From assembly GCA_963969495.1 (NCBI GenBank), contig OZ018319.1, positions 206,843,733-206,907,732 on the forward strand: 64,000 bases of DNA, written 5' to 3'. A model generated the notes under the pieces. That model did not search any database and was not told the origin of the DNA. It saw nothing but the letters and a program-made list of their open reading frames with translations. The translations under genes and the position numbers were made by a program. Each line of letters starts with the position of its first letter. Position 1 is the first letter of the stretch. This DNA comes from Ceratothoa steindachneri (lineage: Eukaryota; Arthropoda; Malacostraca; Isopoda; Cymothoidae). Positions 1-12,913 of this stretch are shown here, in pieces.

Positions 1-494
1 TTGCTTCTTTCCACTCATTAACTGCCGAACCTAGACAGTGATTTTGAAAATAAAATGCTTTAGTTCTTAGTTCTGTTTGATAAATGTAATTATTTGATTT
101 TTCTTTAAGCCTCGAAACTGAGTAAAATGCTCGAAACGTCATGAGAAAATGTTAAAATTAATTACTTCAAGCAACACAGAGTCGAATATCCAGTTAATCT
201 TTTGCTTTCTCATAAATGGAAGCTTCTATTAATCTATTCATCCCGACGAATTATCTCGATTTATTCTTCTTCTGGAAAGGCACCAACCTAAGAACGAAAT
301 TATGGGGTGTTGAAAAGAATTAGGTTTATAGTTCTTTTTGTAGCAGAAATATTGAAAGAAATGGAAGAAACTTTTGAGATGTCGAGCGAGAAATTCATTA
401 GTAATATTTTTTTGTTAATTGAGAGTATTTTTGTCTTCTTGAATCATTTAAGAATTATTAATCTATTATTGTTTCATTCCTATATTATTTTCTT
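1..494. other. AT-rich non-coding stretch
   Basis: No recognisable protein. The only structured element is the GAAAC motif at 108-140, listed separately. An open frame from 307 exists only because it runs into the downstream 27-bp minisatellite. Confidence 0.5.
108..140 (+). other. Penelope-tail-like GAAAC motif, degenerate
   Basis: CCTCGAAACTGAG is followed by a short AT spacer and then GCTCGAAACGTC. The GAG/CTC pair before GAAAC is weak. The arrangement resembles the motif at 16078-16107, where a real hairpin precedes GAAAC. It is probably the decayed 3' tail of a Penelope-like element; no RT or endonuclease is visible next to it. Confidence 0.3.
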
Positions 495-1115
495 AGTTTA
501 CAACACGGACTCCTGCTTTAAAAGGATAAACAGGAACTCTAGCTTTAAAAAGAATAACAGGGATTCGTGCTTTAAAATGACCACCTCGGACCCTGAATTA
601 AAAAGAAGAACAGGGACTCTGGCTTAAACAGGAACAACAGGGGTTCCTGCTTTAAAAGGACAAACGTGGACCTCTGCTTTAAAGAAAAAACAGGGATTTC
701 TGCTTTAAAAGGAATGACAGAGCATCGAACTTTAAAAAAAACTAAGAGGGATTCCTGCTTTCAAAGGACCAACAGGTACTTCTGCTTCAAAAGAACCAAC
801 GGAGACCATTCCTTTAAATGGACCGACAGAAACTCCTGCTTTAAAAGGCTCAACGGAGACTTCTGCTTCAAAAGGACAAACAGTAATTCTTGATTTAAAA
901 TGACCAATAGGGAAACCCGATTTAAAACGACAGAAAGAGACTCCTGTTTTTAACGGAACAACAGCTACTCCGGCTTTAAAAGGACTAACAATGACTCATG
1001 CTATAAAAGAACTAACAAGGACTCATGCTTTGAAAGGAATAACAGTCGCTCAAGATTTACAATTACCAATAAGGCCTCACGCTTTAAAAGAACCAACAGG
1101 GTCTCACGCACCGAT
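495..1115. repeat. 27-bp degenerate minisatellite (about 22 units)
   Basis: Units of about 27 bp recur with the core CTGCTTTAAAAGGA followed by AACAGGGA. Because 27 is a multiple of three, the plus strand reads as a 9-residue repeat of the type DSCFKRTNR. It is open in two pieces: one ends at 627 after starting upstream at 307, and the other runs 666-893. Stops and frame slips break it elsewhere, and units from about 900 to 1115 diverge further. No family is recognised. It is most likely a non-coding minisatellite, although decay from a repetitive coding exon cannot be excluded. Confidence 0.8.
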
Positions 1116-1409
1116 ATTCGTCAAAACGTAAATGGCATCAGAAGCAGGATTTATTTAAATCTTTAAAAAAAAATCAGATGCAAAATGGCACATGAACAAA
1201 AGGTACAAACTAAAATTATTGATCTGTCACTGAACGATAATTATAACTGTATCAACATTCCAAAAGTTATGGATGAATGATTCTTAGCGAAATTTGCTGG
1301 ATTTATTGTTTTAGTCAATATCAATGGCAATTTATTGGTAGCAATCAAATACCCTCTTTCTTGCAAAGTCGAACCATTTGTCAGCCGAATGGTTCTCACA
1401 CTACTTTTA

Positions 1410-1410
<1 letters not shown>
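1116..1410. other. Non-coding stretch
   Basis: AT-rich spacer between the minisatellite and the microsatellite; nothing recognisable. Confidence 0.5.
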
Positions 1411-1466
<56 letters not shown>

Positions 1467-1485
1467 TAGATAGATAGATAGATAT
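1411..1485. repeat. (TA)n microsatellite grading into (GATA)n
   Basis: A pure TA run at 1411-1464 passes directly into about five GATA units ending near 1485. Confidence 0.97.
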
Positions 1486-4400
1486 TGGTAAGGAATAATA
1501 TTATTTTGCCAGTGAGTAGTATTGAATTAAATGAATTAATATCAAAATCCTAAGGTAGAATACTATATGGTTTTCTTATGTTTCGCTGCACCGACAGAAT
1601 GGTTTTATTGGTGAAATCCATTGAACAGGACAACTAAGCAGTCCTTTTCATATTATCATATTAGTATACTTGCTTACGAGGTAGTAGATGGATAGAGATG
1701 AGTATAAATAACCACAAAAGAGTGGTACTGATCATAAAAATAGTAAGTCTTTACCTATTTCCCATATTAGTAGTAATAGTTAATTAATTTAAAATTAGTG
1801 TGATTAGATCATGCAAGTTGAGTAACTATCTTCATTAATTTTCTTTATTGCCATGAAATGGGTATTTTGTTCATGACGTTTATTGCGGTGAAGTTGTGCT
1901 ATTATTGAAGTTTTTTTCTTTCTATTGAGTGTAATATAAATGTATCACGTAAAATTATTTAGAGTATTTTTGTGTTTTATAAACATTTTAATGTGTATTA
2001 GTTATGAAACGAGTGTAATTTAATTACTATTTTCAATCTTTCTCTTCTGGAGAAAGTTTAGGGTAAATTTAATTTCGCTCTCCAGTCTCACTATTCTAAT
2101 TTCTCTTGATAATTTAATGTCATTTATATCCGTTTGGAAGCTTAGGACGAAATGTCTTCAACTATTAACGTAGTCTTTTATTAAAGGTGTGGTTCACTAA
2201 TAAAACTAGAGGTAGATGTTGTTAAGTAGTATCAGAAAATAGAGTCCGGTATGGAGGTGATATACTCGTATTATGATGGTCGTTTCGAGGAATTGTTCCC
2301 AATTTAAAGCTACCATTTTATTCAACGACTTCGGAAGTCCGAACTAAGTGTTACCAATTTGATAGCCTTATTGTAACTGTGTTATGCCATTAAATAATGA
2401 CAAAATACATATTAATATTGTACTAGGAACTTATCAACATCGATCAAGATAGCTTAAGCAGAATCATGGCTGCCTCGGTGACCACGGATGTGTTCTTATA
2501 ACCTATTTTTTAAAAATCTACTCTTGTCCACAGATAATTTAAAACAGTGACGAATACCCTAACTAACACCACCATACGTAACTAACTCTGCCATAAAATC
2601 CGATAACACGATTGCACATCGTCCTCGATTTTGATTAGGAAATTGTGTGTAATGGAGGTGTTTTGGGTCCTTAAGGATGGGTGCTAGTTTTGGCAAGAAC
2701 CGAAGGATGTTAGAAGGGCGTTGGTGTACATCGATCCATCAATCCGAATTAATCTTAAAGTGTGTTATTTTTATTCCAGTATAAAATGAATCAAAATGGG
2801 ATTATTTATCTTTGAAAGTCTTCTAAAGCACCCGATTCAATATATTTATGAATAGAATGGATAAATAGTACTTATAATCGTACTATTAAAAGCAAATGTG
2901 AGTATGATTGATAGTCTATTTATATATTTTCTTTCCTTTATCCTTCCTTCCATGTAAATCTTCTCTCCTTTTTATTTAAAGCGACCTGGACCTGAATCCA
3001 AACACAATAGTTGGTTATAGGCATTTAAGACTGCAAGATGACCTTCCTTCGTTACATAGTTACAAGGAGCCAGCAAGGACTACTTAGTCCACTCAAAGGT
3101 CACTCCTATTCTGAGAAAGAGGGCAATTTGGGTATACTTACATGACTGGTTGCAATGGGACCAAATATTTATTTGTGATGTTTTCTATACATTTACACCG
3201 ATTCTAACTTAACCTTTCTTTAAAAAACTCGCTTTATGATGTATAAACATGATACCACTTTCCGGATAGCAAATTTCCCTAACACCTTTCCCCGAGCACA
3301 AGTTAAAATCAAATATGTTCTTATTTAGTTTTTCGCTTCTAATTCAGTACTGTCATGGCGACTTTTATATGAAACTTAATCCGTACTCTGGTTCTTTATG
3401 TTTACAATACTGTTGTTACGTGTTTTTCTTCAATTTGGAATATTTCGTTTTGTAACATAGTTTCTTTCAAGGCTTCCGTTTTACTCGCAAAAATTCTTTT
3501 TGTTTGTTGTATTTTTCTTATACCAATTACAATTCTTTATTTTCAATATTTACTGAGGCCTTTTGCTTCTATTTTACCAAAGAATAATACACATTTTAGT
3601 GGTAGCTAGTTGCTGAGTTCTAAATTAAGTAGCTAACTAATAAATATCCTATAAAACCTACCATTCGATATCCGATATCCTTTCTGATATTTTTTTTTAG
3701 GCATTAAGTTGTCAAAAAATTTACTTTTTCTGTTTCGCAAAATGAAGATAAAAAGTTAATCAATGTATTAAATATGAACTTTGACTGCGATTAATGACCA
3801 CGTAATACTGCCAATCTCTTGTGCATTGTTTTAACACGAAGTAGATATCTGACAACGCATCAGCAGTAAATTATTATAAACGTTGAAGTACCATATAAGA
3901 CTCAATTTATGGTCGACATATTAATCAAGAAGGTGTTATAGTTTCCACTACTAGTAACAATGTTCTTCCAAGCAAGGCAATGGTGATGTTACTCTGATTA
4001 ATATAAGTGATAATCAACTAGTGCAAGGATATAGAGGATGAGGGTGAACTTCTGAACCGAGGCCACTTCTCGTTTCCTTGGTTACACGAACACCAACTAC
4101 GAGGTCATTGTCATGAAAAAGAATTATTACCTTCAAATTAGTCGATATGTTAGTAGTCCTTTTGAAACGGCATATATTAGTAATTTGAGCAGTTTACAGT
4201 ATTCGAGAACGTCCTTTTATATGACACATTCAAACCAACATTAATTTCAGACCTCCTTAATGTTCAACTCCTTCTTTCACCAGTAACCTGGTTTATCCAG
4301 GTGTTTGGTATGAATAGTAGACGAAGAAACCTAAGAAGAAAAGGTAACTCAATTAAATAAAAAGAAATCAGTAATGAAATCAGTTAATTGAGAGCGGTCA

Positions 4401-4519
4401 CTGGTGGGGTTGTAAGAGAGAGAGAGAGAGCATAGACTTCCGGTGACGAAGAGACAAAAACAGAGTATCATTTGTCTTTTGGGGGCGTCTGAGCAGTTTA
4501 TGATTTTATGAGTTTGTAT
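1486..4519. other. Long AT-rich non-coding stretch
   Basis: I see no coding relic, RNA gene or terminal repeat. There is a short GA run at 4416-4430. Confidence 0.45.
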
Positions 4520-5065
4520 TTCACATGTTAATTATTTAGACTAGGTTAGGCTATTTAGGCCTTCTGTAGTTTGGTGATTTTTATTGTAATTATTTTACAT
4601 ATTAATTAGTAAAGACTAGGCTAGGCTAATTAGGTCTTGTAAAGTCGTGATTTTTAAGGAAATTATTTTGCATGTTTAGGATAGGTTAGGGTATATAGTC
4701 TTCTGGTGACTTGCGGTTTTTAGGGTAAGGATTTTACACTTTAATTAGTTTACCCTATGTTAAGTTATGTAGGTCTTCAGGACTCTTGTGATTTATATGG
4801 TAATTTTTTACATGTTATTTAGTTTAGGATAGGTTAGGCTATTTCGGTCTTTTAGGGTTATTATTTTTATTTTAATTAGTTTAGACTAGGTCAGGCTCTA
4901 TTGGTGTACTGGAGTCTGGTTAGTCTATTAAGGTCTTCTGGACTCTTGTTATTTTACATGTTAATTAGTGTAGAGTAGGTTAGACTATTTAGGTATTCTG
5001 GACTCTTGTGATTTTTAGGAGATTTATCTAACATTATAATTAGTTTAGGCTAGGTTAAAGCAATT
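4520..5065. repeat. Degenerate tandem array rich in TTAGG-like words
   Basis: About six or seven units of roughly 80-95 bp share the order TTAATTAGTTTAGACTAGG, TTAGGCTATTTAGG, TCTTCTGGACTC, TTGTGATTTTTAGG, ATTTTACATG. Each unit carries one or two GGTTAGG or GGCTAGG words, so TTAGG is frequent but not in register. Units differ by many substitutions and indels, which points to age. It is not a telomeric array, because there is no uninterrupted (TTAGG)n. Confidence 0.75.
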
Positions 5066-6689
5066 TTTTTAGCTATGGAACCATAGCGAACTAGTATAAA
5101 CTTAACCTGAACTAATTATGAAATCAGCCTAGTTTCATTAGAGTAAACATAAACAAGCAAGATGACGCATTCGAAGTCGAGGAATAAATTCGTTCGAGGA
5201 GGATCCCAAGTTAATTTATGAATTTAAACTCCATATTGGGTTGAGAGCAGCAAAAATTCCGGTACTCAAATTTTATTTACATTTTACCTTAATTTAAATT
5301 AACCGATTAATTTCTTCTATTAAACAGTGAGATGGTTAAGCCCATCTAAAATAATCGAAGCCAATTTCCTGCACTTTCTGTTTCACCCGTTTTACTGAAT
5401 ATATTCCTATTACTGAGGTTAGTTATGAGTAAAGAGAATACATCATAAATTGTGTCCACGACCAGTGTTCTTTGCCAAGAAATAAAAGAAGCAAAGCACA
5501 AGAAAGGTAAATAAGAATAAAAATTCTTGTCAATTAAACTTTTAGTAAATAAAAAAATGGGAAGCTCCAAATGCATAAATTTTTGACATTCTTAAAAATG
5601 ACGCGCTTTTAACATGAAATTAACCCTTATAAATTCTCTCGCTCAAAATCGACATTAATACGATTGAGTGTCCCTTCCTTACCTTCGCATTAAAGCAAGT
5701 GCGCGCAAGTGTTCCATAAATTGAAAGAGCGGAGATAATAAATTTGCGAATCGGGCTACATCTAAATGAGTTTTCACATTTGAAGGCATCTGATCGAAAG
5801 GAGGGGGAACCCCCGCCCCTTTTGTGACATCATCGAAAAGAACAATAAAGGCCGGAAATTAGAGAGAAGAGTAGGAAATTGGTTATAAAACGAGCTAATT
5901 GAGATTGTGGTCGCTGAGGGAGGAGGTCGGAGAGAGCGTGGACTTCTGAGAAGAGAGTAAAGGATACGTAAAGAGAGACTATTCAAACAACCAGGTTATA
6001 TTTATGCCAAAGTACCCAAGCAGGAAACTAATAGAATGAATTATATCAAGTAAAATTAATTCCGTGGGTGTACGTGATGTACATATATGTATGATAACAC
6101 ACCCACATAGTCCTATCAAACATGTATTAGCTTGAATTTGCTTGTTTTGCTGGATGGTTAATTGCATAGGAGTTTGAATCTGTTTGTCTTGTTTATCCCT
6201 AATTACCGAAGATTAAAGTTCTTTCACATTTATAACATAGAGTAGTTAATGAGAGATTTTTTGTCCATGTCTATCATTTATTTTCTGGATAGAAATAATC
6301 GACTAGAAAGTTAACCATTCTTGAGTAGGATTTTTAAAAGAGACGAAAAGGTGGTTATGTATAATAATATTAAACGTTCTAGACAATGGTTTTTGCTGGG
6401 CAAAGGGAACAATACCCCGGCAGAAACAGGAACCTTATCTAGGCAAGATTCTCTTGTACATTTGGTGGAATATGAATTGCACAATCAAATTTGAATTTCT
6501 TAACCCAAATCAGACAATTACCAAAGGAAAAAAAAGCAACCATTAATCTATAGAAGAAAAGTGCTCCTTCATCAAAGAATGCGTGACTCAGGGCGCAAGA
6601 GAGGCCATACAAAAGCTTAACAATTTCGATTGGCAACTAAAGAGTCGTCCGCAATACTCGTCGTCCGACTTAGCCCATCAGATTACTAT
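5066..6689. other. Non-coding stretch
   Basis: No recognisable gene. Small open frames here have no family signature. Confidence 0.4.
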
Positions 6690-6960
6690 TTTTTATGAGT
6701 TTAGCGAATCACCTGAAGAGAATGAAGATGGCAACAATAGGAGAGGTCCAAACAACCTTAAAGAATTTTTTTAAAAATTAAAGTCAAATGATGTTTACAC
6801 TCATGGTATTGAAAAGTTAGTAGAAAGATAGAGGCGAGTGAAAGATCTGGTGGAAATTATATTTCTTAATAAATTAATAAATAAATACAAATTTAAATAT
6901 AAATAACTTCAAAGTGTTGTTTGATTTATTTCAATAAAATAATGATAAACATGGAAAAAA
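6690..6960 (+). repeat. Dispersed repeat, copy A
   Basis: This segment is clearly related to 52560-52815 in the same orientation. Shared landmarks in order are GAATCACCTGA, GAATGAA, AACAACC, CATGGTATTGAAAA, AATAAATAAATA, ATAACTTCAAA and AAAATAATGATA. At 52.6 kb the same sequence follows a decayed multi-copy protein (51185-52470), so it is probably the 3' part of that element. A short open frame (6583-6774) ends in it but has no recognisable domain. Confidence 0.7.
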
Positions 6961-8452
6961 ATGCCTCATTAATATGGGACGACCAAATGTAAAAACTACT
7001 TTCTCTTGTCATCATTTGTCTTTTTATTACAGTGGAAATATGTTTTTCCTGCCTCTTACAACCTTTGGGGTTTTTTACCCTATCAAGTAGCACCTCGGTA
7101 AGTGAGAGAATCACTCAAATCCCAACAATGCCTCTGTCTCTTTGCGCGACAGTTACGCTAATGATCTTGCATTTATACATGCCTCATTTAGAGTGAGGGG
7201 AATTAGTTCCCCTGTCTTCTTTAAAATAGACACAGATAGACCAGAAGGAAATGAGCTGGCCCTTCCTTCGAAGATGAGGACTTTCTCTCGAAGGTGAGTA
7301 CTATGCATGCCAGCTTTCTCTCCACGGAAGCCAGCTCCTTCTCCGCGTAGTACGTAGTGGACACCGACTTGCAAGATTGTAATGCATAGAGTTCTTAGAG
7401 GAGGTAGGCCTCGTGCAAGATTGTAATGTATATAGTTCTTAGAGGAGGTAGGCCTCTTGCAAGGTATCTGAGCTTAGGTAGAAAGCAAAAGCTATTTGTA
7501 GCTGACTGCTCACTCGACTTCTTAGTGGAGACTGGCCTCCTTCAGGAGTTCTTGTCATGGAATGATCAACCCTTTTTTTTTTATCACTTGTGTTTTTGTT
7601 GACCTTTGTTACTTTTGGGGTACATTTAATTTATATTCTAAGTAGACGCTTATATCCCTTCTTAGATATTCGCTAAGGTATCAATATTTATGCATAAATA
7701 GCTGTGATTATGCCCTATGCTTTTAAAATTTTTGCCAGCAAAAGATAAAGATAACCGGTTTAGGGGTCTCTGCTCCACTCAAACCAGCCCCCTTCGAACG
7801 CAATTATCCTTCACGGGAGAGTTCTGACTCCTTAATCTTACGTTCAGTGTTCTCTAATGCTTCCATTTCTTCTCACGTGATTGTTCTGGTAGTGCTTCAA
7901 AGGGAAATTAATTGCACTAACACCACGATATATCTTATTATAATAGACTGTTGTGGTCTGCAAGGACGGATAGAGAGAGAATTGGAATTGAGAAACTAGC
8001 ACTCGGTGCTTGGCGGGTCACATTGAATGAAAGCCTGCAACGAAATAACGTGTTTTGCCTCAATTTTGGCCACCTTAAATTTCCGCTTCGTTATTTAAGA
8101 GGAAGAGAATTGCCAGACCATTCAATATAATAAGAAAGCGATGTTTACAAAGACAGTAGTAGTTTAAGACAATCTAAACTTAATGAAAGCCCCAAAACAT
8201 TTATTACATACAATTTTTAGGATATGATTTTGGGGGGCACGTACCGAAAACTATTTAAAATAATATCAGGATTGTTTCTCCATAGTCCTACTATTTTTGA
8301 TCACTCACCTCTTGACAGTAAAGGTATGGCATTTTCGTTTTTGGTTCAAATCTTGACACTGATGGATCAAAAACCAATCCACGAGAAATGTGTAAAGCGT
8401 GAGGTAGGAAAAAAGGACACGTCAGAAGAAAAAAAGCAGCATTGTAATCGTC
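6961..8452. other. Non-coding stretch with one local duplication
   Basis: Nothing recognised apart from the 44-bp duplication at 7371-7458. The sequence around 7240-7350 is somewhat GC-richer and purine/pyrimidine patterned, without a coding signature. Confidence 0.4.
7371..7458. repeat. 44-bp tandem duplication
   Basis: Two near-identical 44-bp copies begin with GCAAGATTGTAATG at 7371 and 7415, and each ends in GAGGAGGTAGGCCTC. A third GCAAGG start at 7459 is truncated. Confidence 0.9.
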
Positions 8453-8541
8453 GTCGGAGAGGTGGCACAAAACGAATCCATAACAGCGCGTTGCTGAATT
8501 CAGCAGACAGGTGCTCCTATCCACTCGGCCATCTTCGAGTT
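8453..8541 (-). pseudogene. tRNA-Ser-like relic or SINE head
   Basis: On the minus strand the A-box-like TGGCCGAGTGGATAGG (8516-8531) is followed by a type II-like body containing CTGCTGAATTCAGCA and by a damaged B-box, GGATTCGTTTTG (expected GGTTCGAATCC). The A-box and the long variable region fit a serine tRNA or a SINE derived from one. Weak acceptor pairing and the broken B-box make a functional tRNA unlikely. An open frame of 155 codons on the other strand (8224-8691) overlaps it and has no family signature. Confidence 0.5.
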
Positions 8542-11500
8542 TATAAAAGCTCTGCAAACAAGCAAGGGCTTAAAAGAGTCTGTCAGACAATCCTTGCTCG
8601 GGCTAAATCACAATGTCTCATGAATTCTTCATTTTCGAATCAATTTGTGCCTAAAGTGACGTCGTTCTACAATATTACATTTCTAAGCTAATTTTACCAG
8701 TATATTCACTTCTTTTCAGAAGCATAGAATACTTCAAGCGTATTGAGATCACATCATTCATTACTGTGTGATTGAGAAAATAGCAAACACTTTTATTCGG
8801 ATGATTTTAGCTTTATAAATAATTTAGTCTGAAAAATATATTGAAACATATATCAATAACTGTTGATTGAATTCATATTCGAAGCCATTAAATTAGATAA
8901 GATGAATTAGTTGATTGAAGATCAAGTATTAATAATAGCGCTCTACTCCACAATTATTTCACCCATGACATTTGTGTACTGTCCAAAGAAGCAGATTAAG
9001 GAATGGGTATTTAGGTGGCTATGCCTTTGTTGGTTTATAGCATGATGGGAGCATACAAATTATCAACTCTTCGCCTGCAACGTGTGTTAAGAGGTTTGAA
9101 CTTGTGATTATAATTGCGGCTCCTGTGCAACTTCTGTAAAGAGGTCTGTAATATGTCCAGCTATCCTTAGCATTTGGTCCCAGAATATTTGTTGACAGAC
9201 GACGGAACCCCTCTAGCGATGTGACAGGACCCGACCATAGCCATAAATGAGGATACCTCCAGAGAACATGGTCACTTTGTTGATCTTGGCCCATGGCAAA
9301 TAATAATAAATACAAATATAACACCACAATTTATCCAAACTCTTGGTACCAACCTACTCTTAAATTCCGTTCCAACAGACATTAACACAGATAAATTGTC
9401 CCTCCCACCTTCTACATGTTGTCCGATGGTAAGTCTGATTATGGTCACCATCCAAAGCTAAACATTTATAAACACTACCTTGGCTTGACAAACGCTAGCG
9501 TCTATAAACGATACCAGTAAGGAGACGCAGCTAAGCACATTTTGAAAATGTTCGACTTGACAAAATATACAGACACAAAGTGCTGGGTGTTTGGGAGAAC
9601 CCACTCCATTCAGAGATTCAGAGGAATTGGACAAGGTGGGCTAGTTAAGTGCAAGAAATTAGGCAAATGGTACTGATGAGCGCAATCTTATCAGTGATAA
9701 CTTTATAATTAAAAGAATTTTAATCATCTGACGAGTTTTTTTTCCGAAAGATATGGTCTTAAGCGGGATGCATTTATTGCCAGAGGAGAAGCGAAATCCT
9801 GAATCGGTGTGGTGATTTTCTTACTCAGAACACATCTGTTGCACTACACAGAACACATCCCAAGAGATATATAATATGTACTAGCGAAGACCCTTAGATC
9901 TCCTCTAGGGAGTAATGAATAACAGAACTAAACTAAGAAATGAACGCCAAATTAACAAAGCTTAGTATCTAAATACCTACCATCATATTTTTACGACACT
10001 AGAGAAACGTTTTAGACTAAGATTATACCTACTATCCGTGTGGTATCTAAGAGAAGCGAGTGGATGACGATGAGTTTATAGCTAGAGAGGGGGGAGACAA
10101 CTTACAAAGAAGTGGGGCTCTTGGCCATTGTAGTGTTGTCAGGCAGATTTCAAATGGTTTTCTCTGTATACTAAACAAAAATTCTTAATCACACTACAGT
10201 ATTTGAGAGCCAGATATATTTTATTATTATTTATTACATAATTCTAAGAAGCGAAAAATCGATGGAATATTTGCCAGAGACAAAACAAAGGTTTATAAAA
10301 TATTGGTGATATATGGAGGATGAAAAATATGTGGAAGTAAAAACTTGAAGTGTGAAGGACCAAGAAAGAGTGAAACTCACCTGCACCCAGCAACATTCCA
10401 CAACAGAGGTAGGTTCCCTTACGACTCACACCAAGAGCAAGAGCACTATATGGGTGTAGCATACCACTTGAAACAAGCATGTTGTTTATTATGTAAGACT
10501 GTATGGGCATTTATCTTATAAAAAATAGTACGAACAGCAAAAACATAGTCTCAGAATTGACTAATAAAAGTTGACTATGACATCCTCAATAAAGTCTAAT
10601 TGAGTAATAAAAATCGAAACCTCCTTACTGGTTACATCTAAGTCAAGACATCAAAGGGGGAAAATTGTGTCGAAAACAGCTCATTAAGAATTGTGATAAT
10701 GAATCTGGTCAAGACACCAGTTGCCAGATTTTGAGAATATTCGGTTTTACATGACGACCATACCACTCAAAAGTACCGAAATGCATAAGGAGAGGGTATT
10801 GCAAGTATATTTTAAATTTTTTTACTACTTGTCGCTTCTCTTGCCCTTTAGAGACAATGTACTTGTCATTTTCATCCCCCAAATCGCAGTGTTTGAGCTT
10901 AATCCGAAAGAATACCACTAACTCGATGTTAGATATCTCAATATTCAAAATATAATGTGTGAGTTTCATGATAAACATCTATTGCGGGTAGATGAGAGAT
11001 GACATAGGGTGCAATGTGTAATTTGTTGCCTTTGTGGACACTTAATTCCAAGCATGCACGTTGTTTGTTGTTTGTTCTCTTTTATTTTTATCATATAGAC
11101 TTATATGTGCATCTTCTATGAAGGAGGAAATACTGGTCCAATTCAATTCTCAAAAAAATCGTAAAGGAAAGTTCTGCTGCTAATGCGTTAATCTCTGAGT
11201 TTTTGGGTGTCAATAGGATGATGGTGCAGTAGATCAGGAGACAGTTAGATAAGTCAGGCTGTGAGGATTCTATTCAAGCTACAATTAGTGAGTAACCATA
11301 GCCCTTAATATGGGGGTGGCTGAAGAAACAAGTTAAAAAACAAAAATTAGTAAAGAACTTGAGTGGCAGCTAAAGAAATTCTCACCTTTATGTGCCTGGA
11401 CAACACCGGATATCCTTTTATACAGAAATGGCCATATTATTTGTGTCACAGAGGACACTTTGAAGAGTAATTTTAAGTGCGTGAAAAACAAATGGAGGGG

Positions 11501-12860
11501 TACGATTCTGCTTAAGAGTGTGTAAATGGTTTAGGGAGAAAGGAGAATTTTATGCATTGACGTGCAGTAACCCAGTATTGTAGGAACACCGTTGAATTTA
11601 AAGATAACCACCTGAAAATCATTATTTGTTCAGAAAAATAAAAATAACAATGTTACTAGAAAATTACTCCACACATCTAAAAAAAAAAATAATCTTGCCA
11701 TTGTGCTACGCAAGATAAGACCAAGGGAATTTGAAGCTCATCACAGGTATTTAGCATAGAGACTGAAAACTGGCAGCCTTGAATTCTAGCGTTTAGATAA
11801 ACTATTTTCGAAGAGAGAGGGGGAAATAGGGTAGAGTAGGGGAGGGAAAATATGAACTCCAAAATTCAAACCAAAGCCTTGCTCCCAATCGCTGAAATGG
11901 CGCCACACTAACAAAAACACGAAACGGCTTTTATACTCCTAGCCGCTCGGATCATTTGAGCGGGACGGCTAGATTAGGAAAGACGCTAAAACGCCAAATG
12001 AGTCCCACCAAACAAAAGGAAAGAGGATAAGGGACTGTCAAAAGGTAAAGGGCGTTAGTGGGGGAGGAAAGTACTGGAGGAGCGCCACTTATCAATAAAT
12101 TCTTACATATTTCCCGCACTACAAATTTATCGTTTTTAAAATTTATGTTTCGCGTTATTTCAACAGTTATAACAGACTTAAAGAACAAATATAAGGGTAA
12201 TTAGAAATGGAAGATAATCAGTATTTAGAAAAACCCAAAAGTCGTTAGAAAATCCACATTTTAAAATGTCTAAAGAAGTAAATATTACCGTCTTTGGGCA
12301 GACGGGTGACGTGATTTGGTTGTGCCACTTTGTGGTCACATAGCGATATATATATCATAATTTTATTATTTCTTTTTCTACTACAATTTATTTTCGGTGT
12401 TATTTTATTTTTTTCGATTGATATAAATCGATATAAAGATTAGGTTAGGAACCCAAGGCTCAATTCTCATTTGCGCTTTTCACGACTCCAGCTCTCCCGC
12501 GGAGCTATAATAAACAAGAACAAGACCAACAACACCTAGGAGCCAAAAATCTGTCATTTCTCCATTTCACATTAGCGCTAAATGAGTGGAGAGTCGTCTG
12601 TACGGTTGTTATCTTACTTTGTTGTTTTTTACCTATATAAAACTTTAAATTTGAGCAAAATTACTGCTAATTAAGCTGAAACAGGGATATATTTTTCGAA
12701 TAAGTTCTAATTGTCTTAGGAAAAACCTTTGTTTCGTCTTCATTATGATTAATGAAACCTGATAATTATTTATTTGAACAACCAAACACATCTAGAAATG
12801 ATCATCGTAAATACTCTCATAATATTTTGGCTGAAAAGTCTAGGAGTTTTGATGAAGAAA
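8542..12860. other. Long AT-rich non-coding stretch
   Basis: No family is recognised. A weak coding-like patch on the plus strand at about 11360-11525 reads with residues such as SPLCAWTTPD and DILLYRNGH, but I cannot assign it. A GC-richer patch lies at 11885-12090. Confidence 0.35.
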
Positions 12861-12913
12861 GTCTAGATTCTTCTGAAAAAGTCTAGATTCTTCTGAAAAA
12901 GTCTAGATTCTTC
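12861..12913. repeat. 20-bp direct repeat, three copies
   Basis: GTCTAGATTCTTCTGAAAAA occurs at 12861 and 12881, and a third partial copy starts at 12901. The third copy ends in TTCTTCTAGA, which makes a small inverted repeat with the unit's own TCTAGA. Confidence 0.95.

Noticed and set aside
1277..1465. Open frame ending in alternating Tyr-Ile
   Set aside because: The C-terminal half is simply translated (TA)n. The same applies to the Tyr-Ile frames near 20.1, 42.5, 49.2, 50.2 and 56 kb.
4520..5065. Interstitial telomere array
   Set aside because: TTAGG words are frequent but not tandem; the real period is roughly 80-95 bp.
8224..8691. 155-codon open frame on the plus strand
   Set aside because: It overlaps a tRNA-like relic on the other strand and has no recognisable domain, signal or conserved pattern.
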